From Diploptera punctata (Eukaryota > Arthropoda > Insecta > Blattodea > Blaberidae), in contig JASPKZ010004955.1 of NCBI GenBank assembly GCA_030220185.1, positions 1,426,001-1,490,000 of the forward strand: a stretch of DNA of 64,000 nucleotides, read 5' to 3'. The translations under genes were made by a program, and so were the position numbers. The number at the start of each line of letters is the position of its first letter. Positions within the stretch are counted from its first letter, which is position 1. Below the pieces are notes generated by a model. The model saw only the letters and a program-made list of their open reading frames with translations. It was not told the origin of the DNA and did no database searches. Of this stretch, positions 20,992 through 32,062 are shown one piece after another.

Positions 20992-21634
20992 CAGTAAAAC
21001 CTGTCTATGAAGGAATATGACGGTTCCTTAAATATATTTCTGTCTTGGCAGTTTTCCTTCTTATAAAGGGTTCCCAAATTACAAGCTTCAATTTTCTCAC
21101 GCAGTGTAAGGGTTTTACATGCATGCTTTAAAGACATAACGTATTGACTGATATACAGACAAAATAGTGCATGTAACACAGCTAATTTTGCATGACAATT
21201 CAAAACAACTTTATTACACAAAAGCGAGAAGGAACTCAACTACAGGAAGACTGAAGAGTTTCCCAAGTCCCTGGCAGGTAACGTAAGCAGGCAAAGAAAA
21301 GCGAGGAATTCCCCTCTGCCACACATAAGCAAGGGTATCCCCGCAATACAATGGCAACACAAGAAGGTTAAACGATATAATGCAAAAGTGTCATATGCAG
21401 AATTTTCACGTGCGGTCATTAATACTGTAATTAGAACGTGCTTAAGAACAATTTTCTGTCTTACTGAGGTAAAAATTAACTATTGGTACTTTAAAAACCA
21501 TTCGGTTTCTGCATTATGAAGGTTTCTGGCTTATACAGGATGATTTTACATATAAAATCGTACCGTTCTGGAGTTTTTTTCCATCTTTACAGGTTTCCTT
21601 CTTATAAAGGTTCCAGCTAAGACAGGCTTTACTG
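20992..21634 (-). mobile_element. pogo/Tigger-like MITE
   Basis: Left end cagtaaaacctgtctatgaa (20992) and right end ...aagacaggctttactg (21634) are imperfect inverted repeats flanked by TA (20990-20991, 21635-21636). The subterminal 'ccttcttataaagg' occurs near both ends. A minus-strand open frame at 20946-21239 includes 'KTLTLREKIEACNLG', which looks like the start of a pogo/Tigger DNA-binding domain, so this is an internally deleted derivative. No catalytic domain. Confidence 0.8.
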
Positions 21635-21636
21635 TA

Positions 21637-22379
21637 CTTTCTTTTGTAAAATGAAATATTTCATATGTAATTATAAAGTTTTGTATATCATAAATACATT
21701 TGATTTTTGTAGTAAAACTTAAAATAAAGAAAGGCCATTAAGATTTATTCTCAAAAGGCAAATATGGTATTAGTTTTTGCCATACTTCCTAATATTTAGG
21801 CATACTACATTATTGGCAAATTAAGATAATTAAAGGAAATAAATTTAGAACATTACTATCATGTACATCCTTACAACAGGATGAACTTTTTAGGATATGT
21901 TGAAAGATTCTGAATTTGCAGTTCCCCTTTAAGAAAAACTAAAGTGACTGATAATTAAATTCTTGAGGTAAACACTTCAATGATTGAAGTAGTGTTTCTC
22001 TTCCTGACAATGCAGTTTTTATAAAACATGTGAAAATAAATTAACTTCAGGAAACAGTAAGCACTGAAATGAAAGCTTGAAGGTTCAAGGAGATGTTTCT
22101 TCTCCACTTTTGAAGCAACTCTTGATTATATAACTATAAAGAAGACATAAGAATTATGTTTGTGACAACGTTAACGACCAAGGTAAATTTTAAAAGGATA
22201 TGGTTCTTTACAAATTCCAACTAGTATCAGTATTTAATTTAAATTGTACAAACATCTGATTGATCCAGTTGTCCTCAACCACTTTAAAATTATAACTGAG
22301 TCAATATGTTTGTACATATTAACTTGAATAGTTATCTTAACATTAATCAAAATCCATTCTTAGAAACTTAGTATCAGTA
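21637..22379. other. Non-coding stretch
   Basis: No feature recognised. Confidence 0.45.
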
Positions 22380-22381
22380 TA

Positions 22382-23717
22382 CAGGGTGGACCGCTCGAAT
22401 GAACCTAATTTCAATTGCTTGTTACTGGCAAACGGTTGAAGATAGAAACTTAAAACAACATTCATATTACAGAAAAACTCACCAAGTTTTGATATCCAGA
22501 TCACCACATCTCTATATGAGCCCCAGCAGTCACTGTGACGATATCAAAGCGATGAACAATTTCTTGCCAAGTACGTTGGAGTATGTCTTCTGGAATGTTC
22601 TCAATAGCCTCTATGATGCGCTCACGAAGATCACGAAGGTCTTTGACTGGGGTGGTGTAAACTTTATCTTTGACATAGCCCCAGAGAAAGAAATCCAGTG
22701 GTGTTAAATCGGGAGATCTCGGGGGCCACGCGATTGGTCCTCCCCTACCAATCCAACGGCCAGGGAAAATGTTGTCCACGTAAAGTCGTACGAACTTCAT
22801 TGGACCAGTGGGGAGGAGCACCATCTTGCTGGAAATCGATGTTAGGCTGCAGTTGTTCAATTTGTGGAAAGAAGAACTGCTCCAGCATGTCAAGATATGT
22901 GGTACCACACACACAGTTTTCTCGGCGAAGAAAAACGGTCCAATGACCTTATTATGTGACAAACTGCACCAAACATTCATCTTCGGACTATCACGAACAT
23001 GCTCTTGAATAGCGTGAGGATTCTCCGATCCCCAGATCCGCACATTATGCCGGTTTACCTTGCCTGACAAATGGAAAGTGGCTTCGTCCGAGAAGAAAAT
23101 CTTGGTCATGAAGTCAGGATCAGCGCCGAGACGGTCCAGCATCGTATTGGCGAATTCCACTCGTTTCGGCATGTCATTCGGCTCCAGACGTTGCACTAAC
23201 TGCACTTTATTATATGCGTGCAGTTTGAGGCGTTTGTGGACAATCCGTTGTAATGTCGATTTTGGTATTTGAAGTTCCCGCGAAGCTCTTCTTATTGACT
23301 TCGGCGGGGCTTCGCTCAAATGCGGCTTGAACATTTGCTACCATTTCATCGGATGCTCTGCGACCACCACCATGCTTCTTCAACACAGATCCTGTAGCTA
23401 ATAATGTATCACGCCACTTCTTTATGCTTCTAGCAGTTGGAGCATCACGGTTAAACACACGCCGGAACTCCCTTTGAACTCTAATGATTGATTTAAACTC
23501 CGCATACCACAAAACAGCTTGCGCTTTCATCTGCGGAGTCGCCATTTTCACAAACAATTAAATCTAAGAACGAGAAACGTATCTTTGTGCCATCTACCGA
23601 CAGGATTCGAAACTTGGTGAGTTTTTCTGTACTATGAACGTTGTTTTAAGTTTCTATCTTCAACCGTTTGCCAGTAACAAGCAATTGAAATTAGGTCCAT
23701 TCGAGCGGTCCACCCTG
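22382..23717 (-). mobile_element. rosa-like mariner element with ~105-bp TIRs
   Basis: Left end cagggtggaccgctcgaatg (22382) mirrors the right end ...cattcgagcggtccaccctg (23717), with TA on both sides (22380-22381, 23718-23719). The inverted repeats extend inward about 105 bp through 'aatttcaattgcttgttact', 'ggcaaacggttgaagataga' and 'acttggtgagtttttctg', nearly identical between arms. Length 1336 bp, one broken transposase on the minus strand. Confidence 0.93.
22501..23557 (-). pseudogene. Mariner-superfamily transposase with DUF4817-like N-terminus, frameshifted
   Basis: The N-terminal part (23557-23210) reads MATPQMKAQAVLWYAEFKSI and 'TARSIKKWRDTLLATGSV', the helix-turn-helix type known from insect mariner-like DUF4817 proteins. 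A frameshift near 23300 moves to the 23334-22501 frame: 'SIRRASRELQIPKSTLQRIV', 'KIFFSDEATFHLSG' (first catalytic Asp), and 'PPRSPDLTPLDFFLWGYVKD' (third Asp). Between them the expected 'FQQDGAPPHW' second-Asp block is read out of frame, indicating a further pair of indels near 22800-22850. The end motif and probable spacing suggest the DD41D (rosa) group. Inactive as it stands. Confidence 0.85.
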
Positions 23718-23969
23718 TATGTTAATTGTAAAGTAAAAAATTAAAGATTTAAAGAGTTATATATGCTTCTGAATTTGTTGTAATAATTATGTTATTAGCA
23801 AGATAAAAACTGTAAGAAAAGACAATATTTTATTATGTAAATAAAACATGAATTTCAATATATTAAATTAATGTTGGGAAGTAAACATTATGAGGTATAA
23901 TCATTAAAATTCATCGGAGAACATATTGTTTAAACAACTCACCTCATAGGATTCATGCTTCCATGATAT

Positions 23970-24005
23970 CGCGATTTCAAACATAGTCATGTTCATCTTC
24001 AGCCA
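23970..24005 (-). ncRNA. Hammerhead-like core in PLE A terminus
   Basis: Minus strand: ctgaaga (24002-23996; consensus CTGATGA), then a hairpin gaacat-gact-atgttt (six pairs, stem II), then gaaat (23978-23974). Hammerhead ribozymes in Penelope terminal repeats are an established finding. The equivalent in copy B (about 28040-28072) has ctaaaga, so it is further degraded. Confidence 0.55.
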
Positions 24006-26289
24006 TAACTCCGACTGACGAAATTCTTCGGCCGTCAACTATTCTATTGTCGCCATCTTCAGTGCTGCCATCTATGGTTGAATTTATGGACTTCGAAATC
24101 AATGTAATTTCGTTAGGGATATCAAAATTCATTGATCTATTTTTGTTTTTCTGAATATATATTTTTTCCCAAACTGTCAATTCCAAAGGTTTCTCTACTT
24201 GTTTTAAAAGTTTAGCTTCTCTTCCAATTTTATGATGTTCTAATAAACTATGTGCAGCAATTGCAGATTTTTCAATTTCACAATTTTTAATATTTCTGAA
24301 ATGTTCTTTGGTCCAAATTTCCAAATTTCTTTTTGTTTTTCCTATATAAACTTTATTGCAATCTTCACAATTTATTTGATAAATTCCAGATTTCTTACTG
24401 TCTGGAACATTGACTTTTTTATTGGTACTTAGAAGATTACCCAGACTAAATTTATTTATTGGTGCCAAAGAAATTTTGTATTTGTCAAAAATTTTTTGAA
24501 ATTTTCTATGCATTTCAGGATAGTAAGTAATTTTCTTGTATTTTTTCTTTTCTTTGCAATTTTGTAGAGTAGTATATTCATTAAGTCTTTTTTTGTGTTT
24601 GAATTTCTTCAACTTATTTATAATTAATTCTTTATCAAAACCATTTAATCTGGCAGTGTTTAAGATATGTTTAAACTCTTTGTTGAAATTTTCTTCGTTT
24701 GATGGTACATTTGTCACTCTGTAAATTAAGCTATTGAATATTGCATGCTTATGAGCAATGTGATTGAAGCCTGATGATTTAATGTAATTATCTGTATGAG
24801 TTCCTTTCCTAAATATATCAAATTCAATTTTCATTGTTTGATCATTCCTAATTATACATAAATCCAAAAAGAATTTTGTTTTCTTTTTCTAATTCAACGG
24901 TAAACTTTATTGATTCATCCTGAAGATTCAATAATTTAAGAGCATCTTCAATATCTTTAGAATTTATTATTGCAAAAATATCATCCACATATCTAAACCA
25001 AGTCTTAAACATCCATGGGTATGCTTTAGTGATTTGACACTCCAAGTAACTCATGAACAAATCAGCTAAAAAAGGTGAGAGCGGATTGCCCATTGACAAA
25101 CCCGAAACCTGTTGGTAAAATTTTCCATTATAGGTAAAATAAGAATTACTGACACATAGCTTAGTAAGAATTATATATTCCTCTATTATTTCTTTTTTAA
25201 TATTTAGAGAACTTAACCATTTCCTAAAAAAATTTAGCATTTTTTCAACTGGAATACTTGGAAACAATGAAATTACATCAAATGAAACCAATCTGTCATC
25301 ATGTCCTAGACTCATATTTTTCAATTTGTCAACCAATTCCAAAGAGTTCTGAATACTTTTAGTGTCAAATTTGGGAAGCTCGTTAAATTTTTGTACCAGC
25401 CATTTAGATAAATAATAGCATGGTGAACCAATGTTGTTGACTATAGGTCTCATCTTGTTACCAATTTTATGAATCTTTGGTAGACCGTACATTCTAGGAT
25501 TCGATGGATTGGACACTTTTAATTTAAATTTTTCTTGTTTTGTGAAAGTATGATTTATTTGTTTCAAAGTATTGTCAAATGATTTTATAGCTTTAGGTAA
25601 AGGATCCTTTTTCAATTCCAAATATTCTTTTGATTCTAGGAGATTGTCCATCCTTGCAGTATAATCCAATTTGTCAAGAATTACTATTTTATTTCCTTTG
25701 TCTGCTTTCGAAAGTATTAAATTTTTGTTGTTAATTTTATTCAAAATGGCCAAATTTTTCTTTGCTTTTAAATTTTTTTGAGAGTCTTTAATTTCTTATA
25801 AAACTTTTCCAATTTCTTTCCTAATAATTACCCTATCTTCAATTGTCATATCATTTATTCCAATTTCAATATCAGCTATGTAATCTTCAACTTTATCTGA
25901 AAAACTGATGCAGGTTTTTAAGCCTTTATTAAGTAATTTAATTTCTTCTTTTTCTAAAACCACTTCTGACAGATTCACTACATTTTCTTCATTGTGATCT
26001 ATTATTTGTTGAAAACTATTTGATGTTGCATTAACTTTTCCTTTATCTTTATCTTCAGTATTAATTTTGTCCTTGAGATCTGCATTATATTTTTGAACTA
26101 AGTTCTTGAATTTCTTCTTTTGTATGTTTACTTTTTTCTTTATTTCCAAATTCAAATATTCAAAGTGATTTTTAATTAAGTTTTCAAAACAAACATAACC
26201 TAGTTGTTTAACTAACTTCATATGAAGATGATACATTTCTAAATCTAAATTCTGAAGATTTGAATAAAATTTGTTTTTTTCTCCTTGTA
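23977..26289 (-). pseudogene. PLE A polyprotein: RT plus GIY-YIG endonuclease, one stop and one frameshift
   Basis: The open N-terminal part continues upstream of the 26236 ATG (KDLQGEKNKFYSNLQN), so the 5' end is missing, not intact. An in-frame TAA at about 25796 interrupts the join to the next frame (25753-24848), which holds 'NLILSKADKGNK', 'RMYGLPKIHKIGNKMRPIV', RT motif A 'VSFDVISLFPSIP', motif B 'GLSMGNPLSPFLADL' and motif C 'FRYVDDIFAI'. A small deletion near 24870 shifts frame to 24867-23977. That frame gives the thumb and linker and the GIY-YIG endonuclease ('SGIYQINCEDCNKVYIGKTK', Arg and Glu in 'IWTKEHFRNIK'). A Penelope RT copies RNA at nicked DNA, with the endonuclease making the nick. 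Only two lesions, so recently active. Confidence 0.9.
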
Positions 26290-26294
26290 AGTCT

Positions 26295-28143
26295 TTTTGA
26301 ATAAAATTAACAACAAAAATTTAATACTTTCGAAAGCAGACAAAGGAAATAAAATAGTAATTCTTGACAAATTGGATTATACTGCAAGGATGGACAATCT
26401 CCTAGAATCAAAAGAATATTTGGAATTGAAAAAGGATCCTTTACCTAAAGCTATAAAATCATTTGACAATACTTTGAAACAAATAAATCATATTTTCACA
26501 AAACAAGAAAAATTTAAATTAAAAGTGTCCAATCCATCGAATCCTAGAATGTACGGTCTACCAAAGATTCATAAAATTGGTAACAAGATGAGACCTATAG
26601 TCAACAACATTGGTTCACCATGCTATTATTTATCTAAATGGCTGGTACAAAAATTTAACCGAGCTTCCCAAATTTGACACTAAAAGTATTCAGAACTCTT
26701 TGGAATTGGTTGACAAATTGAAAAATATGAGTTCTAGGACATGATGACAGATTGGTTTCATTTGATGTAATTTCATTGTTTCCAAGTATTCCAGTTGAAA
26801 AAATGCTAAATTTTTTTAGGAAATGGTTAAGTTCTCTAAATATTAAAAAAGAAATAATAGAGGAATATATAATTCTTACTAAGCTATGTGTCAGTAATTC
26901 TTATTTTACCTATAATGGAGAATTTTACCAACAGGTTTCGGGTTTGTCAATGGGCAATCCGCTCTCACCTTTTTTAGCTGATTTGTTCATGAGTTACTTG
27001 GAGTGTCAAATCACTAAAGCATACCCATGGATGTTTAAGACTTGGTTTAGATATGTGGATGATATTTTTGCAATAATAAATTCTAAAGATATTGAAGATG
27101 CTCTTAAATTATTGAACCTTCAGGATGAATCAGTAAAGTTTACCATTGAATTAGAAAAAGAAAACAAAATTCCATTTTTGGATTTATGTATAATTAGGAA
27201 TGATCAAACAATGAAAATTGAATTTGATATATTTAGGAAAGGAACTCATACAGATAATTACATTAAATCATCAGGCTTCAATCACATTGCTCATAAGCAT
27301 GCAATATTCAATAGCTTAATTTACAGAGTGACAAATGTACCATTAAACGAAGAAAATTTCAACAAAGAGTTTAAACATATCTTAAACACTGCCAGATTAA
27401 ATGGTTTTGATAAAGAATTAATTATAAATAAGTTGAAGAAATTCAAACACAAAAAAAGACTTAATGAATATACTACTCTACAAAATTGCAAAGAAAAGAA
27501 AAAATACAAGAAAATTACTTACTATCCTGAAATGCATAGAAAATTTCAAAAAATTTTTGACAAATACAAAATTTCTTTGGCACCAATAAATAAATTTAGT
27601 CTGGGTAATCTTCTAAGTACCAATAAAAAAGTCAATGTTCCAGACAGTAAGAATCTGGAATTTATCAAATAAATTGTGAAAGATTGCAATAAAGTTTATA
27701 TAGGAAAAACAAAAGAAATTTGGAAATTTGGACCAAAGAACATTTCAGAAATATTAAAAATTGTGAAATTGAAAAATCTGCAATTGCTGCACATAGTTTA
27801 TTAGAACATCATAAAATTGGAAGAGAAGCTAAACTTTTAAAACAAGTAGAGAAACCTTTGGAATTGACAGTTTGGGAAAAAATATATATTCAGAAAAACA
27901 AAAATAGATCAATGAATTTTGATATCCCTAACGAAATTACATTGATTTTGAAGTTCATAAATTCAACCATAGATGGCAGCACTGAAGATGGCGACAATAG
28001 AATAGTTGACGGCCGAAGAATTTAGTCTGTCGGAGTTATGGCTAAAGATGAACATGACTATGTTTGAAATCGCGATATCATGGAAGCATGAATCCTATGA
28101 GGTGAGTTGTTTAAACAATATGTTTTCCGATGAATTTTAATGA
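26295..28143 (+). mobile_element. Penelope-like element B, 5'-truncated, head to head with A
   Basis: Plus-strand copy beginning within the RT N-terminal region (ttttgaataaaattaacaac) and running to the terminal 'gatgaattttaatga' at 28143. It mirrors 25750-23901. The duplicated blocks match almost base for base apart from single-base indels. Confidence 0.9.
26297..28025 (+). pseudogene. PLE B RT plus GIY-YIG, three frameshifts
   Basis: 26297-26677 encodes the RT start (NKINNKNLILSKADKGNK). Relative to copy A, one base is inserted at about 26660 ('aaccgagc' against 'aacgagc') and one at about 26733, moving the frame to 26752-27672. There motif A is at residues 2-14, motif B 'SGLSMGNPLSPFLADLFM' at 63-80 and YVDD at 101-104. 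A further change at about 27655 breaks the GIY box ('NLEFIK' then stop) and loses bases near 27715, so the endonuclease resumes at 27720-28025 without its first motif. Non-functional as read. Confidence 0.9.
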
Positions 28144-28160
28144 ATTTCAATGTCTATAAG

Positions 28161-29077
28161 TAGGGCTCAGAAGTTGAGGAAAAATCCTTTTTTTATTTTA
28201 TGTCCAAAAACAAGGCCCAACATTAAATATATAAATTTTGGGTCATTGTAGACCAGAAAATGCTGGGTTTTATTTGTCCTTTTTCGACATTTTTTGGTTT
28301 ATTGATCCGTTTTTAGCCTTTTTTTTTTAGTCTTTGCGGCTTTTTTTTTAATTTACCTATTTTTGACTACATTTGTACCATTTGTATAATTCAAGAATCG
28401 CAGAGTCTAGTCTTAATTCCAACTTCTTTTAATATCTCTATCTAATTTTAATTTCCGAAGACTGTTCATATTCCAAATAACTTTGTTCCACGAGAAACTA
28501 TTCAACCCTCACAAAATATCCCATTATTTTTAACCAGCTTACTGACCGTCTGAACTATTGTATTTCGACTTTAAAAACTCTAAGAAGTTGCCACTTTGTG
28601 ACAATGAGATGACTGAAAATGACTATTGTGGATATACTGTAATTCCAACAGAGGTAAGTTTTCCGAAGTTCAATTTTTGTTATTCTAGTGTAGTTAAGTC
28701 AAATATACTTCAAGTTATACCAGTTTAAATTTAAATTTCTTTCTGCAGGATATCAATTGTGTGTTCGCTGAATTCATTCTATGCGGGAAAAATCTTCATT
28801 CTAAATTCTCCAAGAACTTTCCCTTTATTGAACCGGAGTTCCTTTTCAAACTATGTTGAATTAGAGACATATAAAGTTTGGAAGAAGAAACATTTTCAGT
28901 CAACAAAATTGTATTATATTCATTAAAAATGCAGTTGAAATTAAAATTGTTTAATTTGAATTGCTTTTTTTACATTTTTTTTTTTTTTTTCCAGTTTTTA
29001 GATCTTTTTTGGGATATCTTTAGGTTTTTTTAAGTTCTTTAATGGGCATTTTATAGGTCCTCAACTTCCAATCCCTA
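28161..29077. mobile_element. hAT-like MITE, 917 bp
   Basis: Left end tagggctcagaagttgagga and right end ...tcctcaacttccaatcccta are inverted. Flanking octamers tctataag (28153-28160) and tttataag (29078-29085) match 7 of 8. The interior is T-rich with poly-T runs and no transposase. The 'tagggc..' start resembles the hAT elements at 6494 and 50255, though sequence beyond it differs. Confidence 0.78.
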
Positions 29078-29114
29078 TTTATAAGTAATTTTTTGTTTTG
29101 TTTAGGAGATTACA

Positions 29115-29375
29115 AATATATTACACTGGTCAACAAAAATGCACTTTAAAATTCTTTCCTTACCTTTAATAGCTAAACTGCCTAATTTCGTGTCAAGAAA
29201 AATGAATATGACATTAGATTTTGTTTATTAGCTTTTTTTTTATAGATATTCTAATTTCAAGTATAAATACTAAAGATACACTTTGAAATGTTTCCCTTCT
29301 CAAATAGCTATATTACTCCAATTTTGATTTGAGAAAAATTAATATGACATTAGATTTTTGTTAACCAAGAGCTAA
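29115..29375. repeat. Direct repeat pair behind a CACTGGTCAACA terminus
   Basis: 'ttacactggtcaacaaaaatg' at 29121 matches the end seen at 43921. Behind it two ~100-bp diverged direct repeats share 'atagcta', 'gagaaaaatt(aat)atgacattagatttttgtt' and similar blocks (about 29160-29240 and 29290-29375). Possibly the start of a relative of the element at 43797-45180. Confidence 0.5.
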
Positions 29376-29586
29376 TTGAAAGCTTTTAATGTTATTTAAT
29401 GTTTTCCATGATAAAATTAATAATAAATAATGATTTTTCTCTTCAAATATAAATAATAAAGATTTTAGTGTCAACTAGTGTTATCAGCATGCATTCTGAA
29501 AATAATGGATTTTTGCTTGTCTCAAATTGAATTGAGGCAGTAGGCCTTTTGAAAGGCACTGTGAATGCATATGGCTGATGGCTTAG

Positions 29587-29845
29587 GGATGGAGGAAGCC
29601 CAAGTCACGCACTGTGATGCCTTCTGGAAATGGAGCAAAGACATCGACTCCTGTATCGTCAGGGAGTGGTAAGCAGTCTTCCCCTCTTGCAACACCATCA
29701 TCAGAACCTGTTCCTCCAGCAACTAGTAGTAGCAGTAGCAGCAGTGGAAGTGAAGATGCAACTGCTGAGAAAACACCATCTCCTCAAAAAAGTGGATGCA
29801 GCTGCTTCTGCTGGAGCAGTTCAGGTGCCCAACAAGACCAAGAAG
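29587..29845 (+). CDS. Candidate host-gene exon (Ser/Pro-rich), low confidence
   Basis: A GC-richer open frame after an in-frame TAG at 29584 reads WRKPKSRTVMPSGNGAKTST, then a Ser/Thr/Pro-rich stretch with a poly-Ser run and 'SEDATAEKTPSPQK'. At a run of six A (29786-29791) the frame either continues into a Cys-rich reading to 30012, or, if one A is extra, shifts to 'VDAAASAGAVQVPNKTKK'. That second reading ends exactly at a possible donor (aag|gtgcaa, 29846) in phase 0. The small exon-like block at 31284-31320 is open only in phase 0. Function unknown. Alternatives: a processed pseudogene or chance. Confidence 0.35.
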
Positions 29846-31283
29846 GTGCAAAGACAGAAGAAGCATTGCATGATGCATGCAGCACGTGCATGATGGGCAG
29901 AAACGAGACGGCGGCATGCTCTTGTGTTGCAGTGTTGTGGCATAATGCTTGTATTAGCTTTAGATACAGTTTTACTGTAGTATTGTGCAACTGTGACACT
30001 AATATACATTAAGAGACTTCATTATAAACACATGAACACGTCACATGTGACGCTGTCAACAAACAGAGGTGACAAGTGAAAGTTTGGGAGCTCTGTTGTA
30101 GAAGTTTAGATGATTATCAGTAAACTAGGATGGGAATAGATGAGAATTCAGAATGCATAAAATTTTTCATCACAGCATTTTTTTGACACTTGATAAACAG
30201 GAAATTGAAGTAGTTTTAATATATAAGAAAGAAATAAGATTTGCATTTTTTTTATCTTTTTGCTGTGCAACAAAAAATAGTAATTTTTAAAACTGTTAAT
30301 ATTGAGAATTTGTTCACTTATTTAGGCTATAGTAATATTAGTAATATATTATTTTAAGGGTAATTGAAGACTTTGGTGCAAAAGGGCTGACTCTACAATT
30401 TAAATATTATTCAGGAGAGGCAATAAAATATAGACACGTTTCACAGAATACATTTCTAAGGATTACAGAGACTGGCAATATAGGAGGAGTAGGCTAATTT
30501 ATTTCTTCCATGACAATTTGAGCTAATTTCACTTTCATATATTTAAAAACGAACATATCCCATTTTTGTATCAATTTCTTCAATTATAAGAACTTTAATT
30601 GGACAAACTGAGTTAGAAATTGAAAAAAAAACTGATATCACAGAATTACTCAATTAATTTAACAATTAATTTGTATTTAAATTCTAGCAAAATATCTTAG
30701 TTTAATATTATAATGGATTTTGTTTCATTAGATTTATTCTGTAAAATGTCGTACTGTTTTATTATAAATATTCTTTTTAAACTGGGAGAAGTTAAATCTG
30801 TTATAAGTTTTCTTATTTGTAATTTATATTACTTTTATAAGCTACTGCACAATTTTTAATCTTCCTGGGGCCCATCAGCTATTTATTGAAATGAACACCA
30901 GGATTATAAGTCAACCAGAGAATTGAGCTCGGCCATCCTATTTACATCTTGTGCCATTTGTTGAGAATATGTGAAACCTTGCACCCATATGCTTCATGGG
31001 CCTGCATGGCCTCTTAAGAAGGTATCTTAAACATTGTAATTTTTAACTGCTGATTGCATGGAGTATCCTTATGAAAAGCAAATCTAAATGATAAAAGTAT
31101 GTTGTGTGCTAAATACAGTTGAACAAAGTTGATAGAGCTTATAAGAAAACAAATATTACTATTCAATGCATTCTGGGTTGTCTTTATCTCTAATGTTGCT
31201 AACATTGATTGAATTGCATGTTCAGGTTTTGTAAACACTCTATGTTTGGCTTTCTATACAATTGTTTGTGTTGTGTGTTTCAG
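29846..31283. other. Non-coding; possible intron
   Basis: AT-rich. The reading frame that continues to 30012 is Cys-rich and not family-like. No element recognised. Confidence 0.4.
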
Positions 31284-31320
31284 GAAGGAGTGAGTAAGAA
31301 GAAAGGGCGGAACAAAGAAG
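31284..31320 (+). CDS. Candidate 37-nt micro-exon, low confidence
   Basis: Preceded by a pyrimidine- and T-rich tract ending tgtgtttcag (acceptor) and followed by gtgagc (good donor). Only phase 0 is open, giving EGVSKKKGRNKE plus one base. GC-richer than its surroundings. It would join 29587-29845 in phase if the six-A run there is one base too long. No family recognised. Confidence 0.35.
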
Positions 31321-32062
31321 GTGAGCATTATTTGGGTAACAGAGAAAATTATTTTCTGCTCTGGAGGTGTGTGTTATTCTCTTATAAGTTCAGATGGCAG
31401 TGAAATATTACCCAATTATACACCAGTATTCCATTATAATTTATAAATTTTAGTATTTTAGCAGTCAAGAGATACATAACATTTATAAGAAATTGAATTG
31501 GTTATTTACAATTCAACTCATATTTTACTCTCTCATCTGGAACATGTTTTGAAGGACATTTCCATAATTTTCAGCCAAAAACTTGCTGTTGAAATGACCA
31601 TTGGAAGCCTTATATATCCTCGCCATCTGATATTTGCCAGACAAACCTCATTATCAAATTATTTTCCCCAGTTACTTCAAAATTCATTATCTTGTCTCTA
31701 TTTTTCTGGATATAGATCTTCCCTCATACTGTGAGTCTTTCAGTTTTAGCAATTTTGATTTCTCCTCAGTTCTACGTCCATACATGCTAAAACAACTGGA
31801 AAGACCATAGTAATCACAATTTAAGAGAAGATCTACATCCAGAAAAATAGACAAATGATAATGAAATTTCCCGAAATTTGATCATGAGGTCACCCTGCCC
31901 ACCACTAGGGGGAGAGGATATACAGGGCTTCCAATGATCATCTCAACAGTTGGTTTATGGTTGAAAATGAAGAAAATGTCTTTCAGGTGAGGGAGAAAAA
32001 TATGAGGTGAGGTGCAAATAATTGATTCGATCTCTTTGATAAAATTAACTTATTTGAAGATA
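31321..32062. other. Non-coding stretch
   Basis: No element or domain recognised. Confidence 0.4.

Larger units (their letters stand above)
23901..26294 (-). mobile_element. Penelope-like element A, 5'-truncated at the junction with copy B
   Basis: Read on the minus strand from 26294 to 23901. It has 5' coding sequence (26294-25750) absent from copy B, then RT, then a GIY-YIG endonuclease, then a terminal region with a hammerhead-like core. From about 25750 outward to 23901 it is a near-perfect inverted copy of 26295-28143. The two elements meet head to head, an arrangement often seen for Penelope elements. Confidence 0.9.

Noticed and set aside
22399..23272. Plus-strand open frames in the rosa-like element
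   Set aside because: Antisense to the transposase; no domains.
29630..29893. Alternative 87-codon frame over the candidate exon
   Set aside because: Gln/His-rich start looks like an off-frame reading; only its second part is used in the frameshift hypothesis.
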